Assembly (NCBI GenBank): GCA_033439255.1
Contig: CM065878.1
Span: 2,604,001-2,668,000 of the forward strand
Direction of reading: 5' to 3'
Origin: Hericium rajendrae
Taxonomy: Eukaryota > Basidiomycota > Agaricomycetes > Russulales > Hericiaceae
DNA length: 64,000 nt
Shown: one piece after another, positions 59,206 to 64,000 of the stretch
How the letters are laid out: each line of letters starts with the position of its first letter
Position numbering within the stretch: the stretch's first letter is position 1
Notes under the pieces: generated by a model
Seen by the model: the letters and a program-made list of their open reading frames with translations, nothing else
The model's database searches: none
Told to the model about the DNA's origin: nothing
Made by a program: the position numbers and the translations under genes

Positions 59206-59665
59206 CAATATGGACGAAGTTTTCAATATATGATACTGTTGCTTCTTCTCGATAGCTGGAAGCGCTTAGACTACCTGTAGATATCACTTAGCCTGAACGC
59301 CATCTTGCTCCGAATAGCATCGCACTTTCTTTTTCCATGAGCGGCTGTGGGCCACGAGGAGAAACTGAAAATGCAAAAATCGGGTTTACTTCCATATAAG
59401 CTGTTGAGAATGTTGTTGCCATTCATACAATGGCAGTAAAAGACTCAGAAGGCTCAGAACAACGAAACAGATGAAGGCCAGCTGAGCGCGAAGTCCGAAT
59501 TTTCCAAAATTCAGTCGCGACACACGTGACTTCCGCAATTTGACCTCTCTTTCTTCGACACGACCGCCATCCTGATCTGACGTCCCAGTCTCCCATTTCA
59601 CCGCCTGAACCTCGTTCGAACACACCTACTCCATCGTATTTTCCTTCGCATTACCTGCGCCAACG
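59206..59665. other. Intergenic upstream of DRS1
   Basis: No gene seen. Several open frames on the minus strand here lack family features. Confidence 0.5.
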
Positions 59666-62397
59666 ATGGCGCCCCATGATTTCGTCATGACGATCGACTC
59701 GGATGAGGAGGAGCCGCCGGTTAACCAGAAACCCACTAAACGCGCGAAAGATCTGGATGGCGACGAGGCCCAGCTTAACCCGGATTTACAGTTCGACTTG
59801 TCTGGAGACCCGTACTTCGACTTGCTGCAGGAGGACAAGAGCTATGAGGATCTCGTGAAGAAGGGCTCGAAACCAGTGAGTGGTCCTCGTTCAGACACGT
59901 ACTCGGTCCGTCTAAGTCATGCAGGAACCAATCTCCGTAGACGATATCATTGCGAGGCGGAGGCTTGGCAAGACCAATGGAAAGAGGAAGCGGGAAGACG
60001 AAAGCGAAGAAGACGAAAGCGAGGGAGAGGGAGAGGATAGCGAGGTGGACGGAAGTAGCGAAGGAGAAGAGGATAGCGAGGGAGAAGGATTTGCTGTGGT
60101 CAGCCAGGAAGGAGATGATGAAGATCTTCTTGCGACCTCAGACGAAGACGGAGAAGAGAACAAGAATGAGGACGAAGGTGGCGGCAGTGAAGCTGATGAA
60201 GGCCAGTCTTCGTCAAACGAAGGCTCAGACGACGAAGACACGCAAGCCGAGAAAGCCAGGAAAGACGCGTTCTTCGCCTCTGCTGATGGCTCTGTTGAGC
60301 AGCATACGTCGTTTTTGACGATGAATCTCTCGCGGCCAGTCTTGAAATCTCTTTCCACGCTTGGTTTTCATACCCCAACACCAATCCAAGCAGCCACCAT
60401 TCCTGTAGGACTCTTGGGCAAAGACATCGTTGGAAATGCCGTAACGGGCTCTGGTAAAACGGCCGCTTTCATTATACCTATGATCGAGCGACTGCTATAC
60501 AGGGACCGAGGAAAGAGGTCGGCCGCTACGCGTTGTTTAATTCTCGTGCCCACGCGAGAATTGGCGATTCAATGTTACGAGGTCGGGAAGAAACTGGCAA
60601 CACATACAGACATCCAGCTCTGTCTTATCGTCGGTGCGTAGACGTTAGCCTCTCAGACTGTCGATTTTTTGTATCTGAACATATCTTTCTTAGGTGGGTT
60701 GTCTGTAAAGGCTCAGGAATCTGCTCTACGCGCTCGACCCGATGCGTTAATTGCGACGCCTGGACGTCTGATCGACCATCTTCGCAATTCCCCATCTTTT
60801 GCCCTCGACGCATTGGATATTCTAGTCCTGGATGAAGCCGACAGGATGCTGGAAGATGGGTTCCACGATGAGCTCACCGAAATCATTAAATCGTGTCCTA
60901 CATCGCGACAAACTATGCTTTTCTCCGCGACTATGACAGATTCCGTTGACGAATTGGTGAAACTTTCCCTCAACAAGCCAGTACGACTCTTTGTCGACCC
61001 AAAGCGAAGCACCGCTCGTGGACTGATACAAGAATTTGTCCGTGTTCGCGCCAACCGAGAAAGCGAGAGATCAGCCTTACTGGTTGCGTTGTGCAAGCGA
61101 ACGTTCAAGTCTGGTGTCCTCATATTTTTCCGAAGCAAGAAGCTGGCTCATCAAATACGTGTTGTATTCGGCCTATTGGGCATGTCTGCCGAAGAGTTAC
61201 ATGGCGACTTATCCCAGGAGCAGGTATGTCGTCGCTATTCCGTCCGGATCCAGGTCGTCAATGACCGTCCTTAGCGTCTTAGAGCCCTTCAATTATTCCG
61301 CGACGGCTCCGTGGACTTCTTGATGGCGACGGATCTGGCTTCGCGTGGACTGGACATCAAAGGGATTGATACGGTTAATTAACTATGACATGCCCGGACA
61401 ACTTTCTCAATATCTGCATCGCGTCGGACGTACAGCGAGAGCAGGGAAGAAGGGTCGGTACGTATCGAGTGGTACGATATCATGTGCTATACGCTCACCC
61501 ATCGCTTCAGATCGGTCTCGCTTGTGGGTGAAGCAGATCGAAAAATGCTGAAGGCGGCCATCAAGCACGCCGCGGCGGAAGATCAAGTGAGGCATCGCAC
61601 TGTGGGCCAAGACGTAGTTGCTCGGTGGGCGACGAAGCTCGAATCGCTCAAGGACGATATAGCTGGTGTCCTGCAAGATGAAAAAGAGGAGAAACAGGTA
61701 TGATCTTAGCTCGCACGATGAGTCGTCGCTCATGACCAAAACGAGCAGCTGCGACAAGCGGAGATGGAGCTGAAAAAAGGGCAGAATATGATCGAGCATG
61801 GAGATGAGATCTATTCGAGGCCCGCTAGGACCTGGTTCCAAACGAGCAAGGATAAGCAAAAAGCGGAAGGTGAGTTCTACCTGAACTCGACGAGTAATGT
61901 GTCCTCATGTTTCCTTGCGACAGCCGCGAGCAAGGAGCAGTATGAGTCAGGCTTCCGAGGCACGAACGCGGCCAAAGCCAAAGATTCTGCGCCTGAAACC
62001 GCGAAGGTGTGTTGTTCAGTTGTCCTGCTTTCGAAGGTTACTTATTTGTGCGTTGCAGCCCAAGCGCGACAAGTTTTCTGGACTTACACGTCGCGTAAAG
62101 AGACGGAAGTTGGCATTGGAGGAAGATGCTAAAGCAGAGGATCGTGGCGCCGTCGAAGCTAGTATTCGCTCGGTCAAGAAGGCGTCTCGACCAAACAAAA
62201 TCGGCGTGCCGGAGCCACGAATAAAGCGGACAAAGTCCAAGGACAATCGCTCCAAGCCGAAAGCGATGTCGAAGTCGGGGGCGTTCGACCGTGACTTGGG
62301 CCAGAAAACAAGCCGAGGTGAGGGTGTCCGTGCGAAGAAGGGGGATGCGATAGGACGCGGCAAAAAAGCTGGCAGTGGTAAACGCAAAGCTAGGTGA
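59666..62397 (+). CDS. DRS1: DRS1/DDX27 DEAD-box RNA helicase, frame broken by one base as read
   Basis: A nucleolar helicase for 60S ribosomal subunit assembly. The start at 59666 gives [20 protein letters not shown]. The family head [20 protein letters not shown] and [17 protein letters not shown] follow, then about 100 acidic residues. The core has the Q motif ([15 protein letters not shown]), motif I TGSGKT, Ia PTRELA, Ib TPGR, motif II DEAD, motif [25 protein letters not shown] (motif V) and [14 protein letters not shown] (motif VI). Between motifs V and VI one extra A (61377-61378) shifts frame; without it the text reads [19 protein letters not shown]. The tail is Lys/Arg-rich, ending [11 protein letters not shown] at 62397. 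About 800 residues. Confidence 0.93.
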
Positions 62398-62905
62398 TAT
62401 GGCTAACATATAATACCCACTTGCAGTATGTATGCTGTCTATCTATACTGGGGATGTTCTCGATGCATCACTGACCACGATTGGCCGCAAGCTGATAAAG
62501 TGCGGTATCGTCATCCAACGCCGCGACACGTTAAGTCTAACGATATGAGATTCGCGCCCGGACGGGGCAGCCAAAAAGCATGTATACATGATCGACACAT
62601 ATGGATAGGTAGCCAGAGTTGAATTTCGTGCAGGGGTAAGAGTCTATCAAGCTCAAACGGAGATTTAGGTTGGATTTCCTTGATAGCTGCAAGATTGGGT
62701 ATGCGAAGGGCGGCGAGGACAGTCAGCTGTCATGGAGCATACATAAGTGCAGATATTTTATAAAGGAGTGAAGTAACAAGCAGAGCGGGTTATGCAAGAA
62801 AGCGGGTATCCGTGTTGAACAGTCTTTGTCAGAGGAAAGCGAGAGATCCTGGTGATAGATAGAATATATGCAGCGATGGGGCGACGTAAATGAGGCTGTT
62901 GACCT
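62398..62905. other. Intergenic between convergent DRS1 and RasGEF genes
   Basis: No gene seen. It is a plausible shared 3' region. Confidence 0.5.
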
Positions 62906-64000
62906 CTAGAACCACTTCTTGATCCTGGTAAGAACACTGAAATGAGCTGGATCCGAAATAGGCCGCGGAAGGAAGGCGCGATAGGGCACTTCATCATCAT
63001 CCCCTTCAGGCGGTGTCGCGATGCGAGATCTTTGCAACTGAAGGAAGGGCTCAGTTGAGAAACTCCCCATTGATGAGAAGACGAACCTCAAGATCCATGA
63101 CACAATCTCTCATCAACATGTCGCGTATTCTGGGTCGCTCTTCGAACATGTACTCCGTCGAAGTGCGGCATTGATTCTGGAATTGAACAGTCGACAAAAT
63201 GAATTTACCGATCATACTAAACTTGGCCCAATGGATTTTCGTCGGGTCCGACGCCTTGAAGTCATCATTACCTTCGTGCGCGCGAATTAAGTCCCCCACG
63301 TGAACTTCCCTACGAAGACGAGTCAATGCGCGGTTAATTCCGGCAATTATTCGCACAAACTTACATGGCAGGAATGCAGGGGCCTTTGGTGTTCCGCAGG
63401 GCCATTCGATAAGCACGGTGCGATCGTACAGCCTGCAGCAAAAGTTCCCATGACTGCAGAGACTTCCAAAGGTTGGGATTTTTCTGCTGGAACAACTCCA
63501 TGCTCTTGTCGCCCGTATACGGCGCCGCGGCATTGATGCCAGCGACAAAAGCGCGCAGGGCAGAATAGTTATTCAAGCCTCGCAACTTCTGTGCGATCTC
63601 TACCACTTTCTCGATTGTCCTCGCGCGCGACTTTGGCTTGTCGTGGCAGAGGATAAGGGAGACGACCCTGCAAAACTCGCCAGCTTCAGGAACCACAACG
63701 ATTAACAAGACAGACTCGCACTCACCAATTGGCGAGATGATTGGAGACCTCGCCGAACCTGGCGATGGGATCCTCGTCTGGCTCCTTTCGCCCGCTGACA
63801 AGGGTGTGTTGCAACCAGTGTCGCGGCTACCAGGAATGTGAGCATTTCGAACAGCGACATACAGGAGCGCCGTACCTCGATCTGCAGTAGCAACTTAGTA
63901 CAAATCCTAGTGATTTCCTGAGCGACCTCCGCAGAGTCCATTGGAAGCAGCTCGTTCGAGACGGTCTTGAGCGTTCTGATAATGGTTGCTTCGCTGTCCT
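62906..64000 (-). CDS. Ras guanine-nucleotide exchange factor (Cdc25-type), C-terminal part
   Basis: The catalytic RasGEF domain of a Cdc25-like activator of Ras, with the 5' part of the gene beyond the window. Readable exons give MDSAEVAQEITRICTKLLLQ, then RHWLQHTLVSGRKEPDEDPI and ARFGEVSNHLANW. Next are RARTIEKVVEIAQKLRGLNN and YSALRAFVAGINAA, the conserved RasGEF core helices. Last come LEVHVGDLIRAHEGNDDFK and HWAKFSMIGKFILSTVQFQN. The C-terminus is PISDPAHFSVLTRIKKWF at 62906. Introns are short and regular. Which Ras-family GTPase it activates is not visible. An SH3 or other N-terminal domain would lie outside the window. Confidence 0.9.

Noticed and set aside
6319-64000. RasGAP and RasGEF genes in the same window as a possible Ras regulatory cluster
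   Set aside because: They are 53 kb apart with unrelated genes between, so chance placement is the simplest view.

Overview
This window is nuclear DNA of a filamentous basidiomycete, most likely an Agaricomycete (mushroom or polypore group). The evidence is a dense set of conserved single-copy eukaryotic genes cut by many short introns (about 48-110 nt, GT-AG with CTGAC/CTAAC-like branch sites), plus a priA-like cysteine-rich secreted protein and small lineage proteins that I associate with Agaricomycetes. I see about 29 protein genes and no rRNA, tRNA, CRISPR array, transposon or viral remnant.

Layout. 1-2540 (-): N-terminus of VPS13. About 3170-3923 (+): an unrecognised gene. 4455-5695 (+): ELO fatty-acid elongase. 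6319-9467 (+): PH-C2-RasGAP protein. 9604-13021 (-): AP-2 alpha adaptin. 13374-17591 (-): DExH RNA helicase with two dsRNA-binding domains. 18083-18905 (-): HscB/Jac1 co-chaperone. 19449-20697 (+): DysF-domain protein. 21213-23133 (+): TMEM135-like membrane protein. 23224-24712 (-): diphthine methyl esterase DPH7. 24918-25635 (+): small membrane protein. 25768-31919 (-): REV3, catalytic subunit of DNA polymerase zeta. 32274-33308 (-): glucose-6-phosphate 1-epimerase. 33309-35271: a 2-kb gene-poor stretch holding two strong hairpins. 35272-37475 (+): PP2A scaffold subunit A. 38995-40248 (+): PriA-like secreted protein. 40743-41674 (+): unknown secreted protein. 41954-42748 (-): UPF0132-type membrane protein. 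43024-43713 (+): RPS24. 44027-45610 (-): dynactin Arp1. 45756-46495 (+): cysteine-rich membrane protein. 46833-47280 (+): small myristoylation-type protein. 48135-49278 (+): GPI2/PIG-C. 50041-51563 (-): bZIP factor. 52019-55237 (-): APC4. 55506-56583 (+): glyoxalase II. 56982-57880 (-): PAP2 phosphatase. 58115-59205 (+): membrane-anchored methyltransferase. 59666-62397 (+): DRS1/DDX27 helicase. 62906-64000 (-): C-terminus of a RasGEF.

The genes are housekeeping functions (membrane traffic, lipid metabolism, translation and ribosome biogenesis, DNA damage tolerance, cell cycle, Ras signalling). They do not form a pathway cluster. Several pairs are divergent with short shared promoters (Arp1 and the cysteine-rich membrane protein, DPH7 and the small membrane protein, Jac1 and the DysF protein, APC4 and glyoxalase II) and several are convergent.

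I found no new multi-gene system. The best leads are finer. There is a 6-nt microexon in glyoxalase II and there are two GC-AG introns with identical GCAAGT donors. At least six sites show a one-base change, mostly in short homopolymers, shifting the frame of an otherwise conserved gene, including an essential helicase. There are also paired hairpins in the 2-kb gap and a CRE site beside a hexanucleotide array in a divergent promoter. The frameshift pattern argues first for residual base errors in the assembly.
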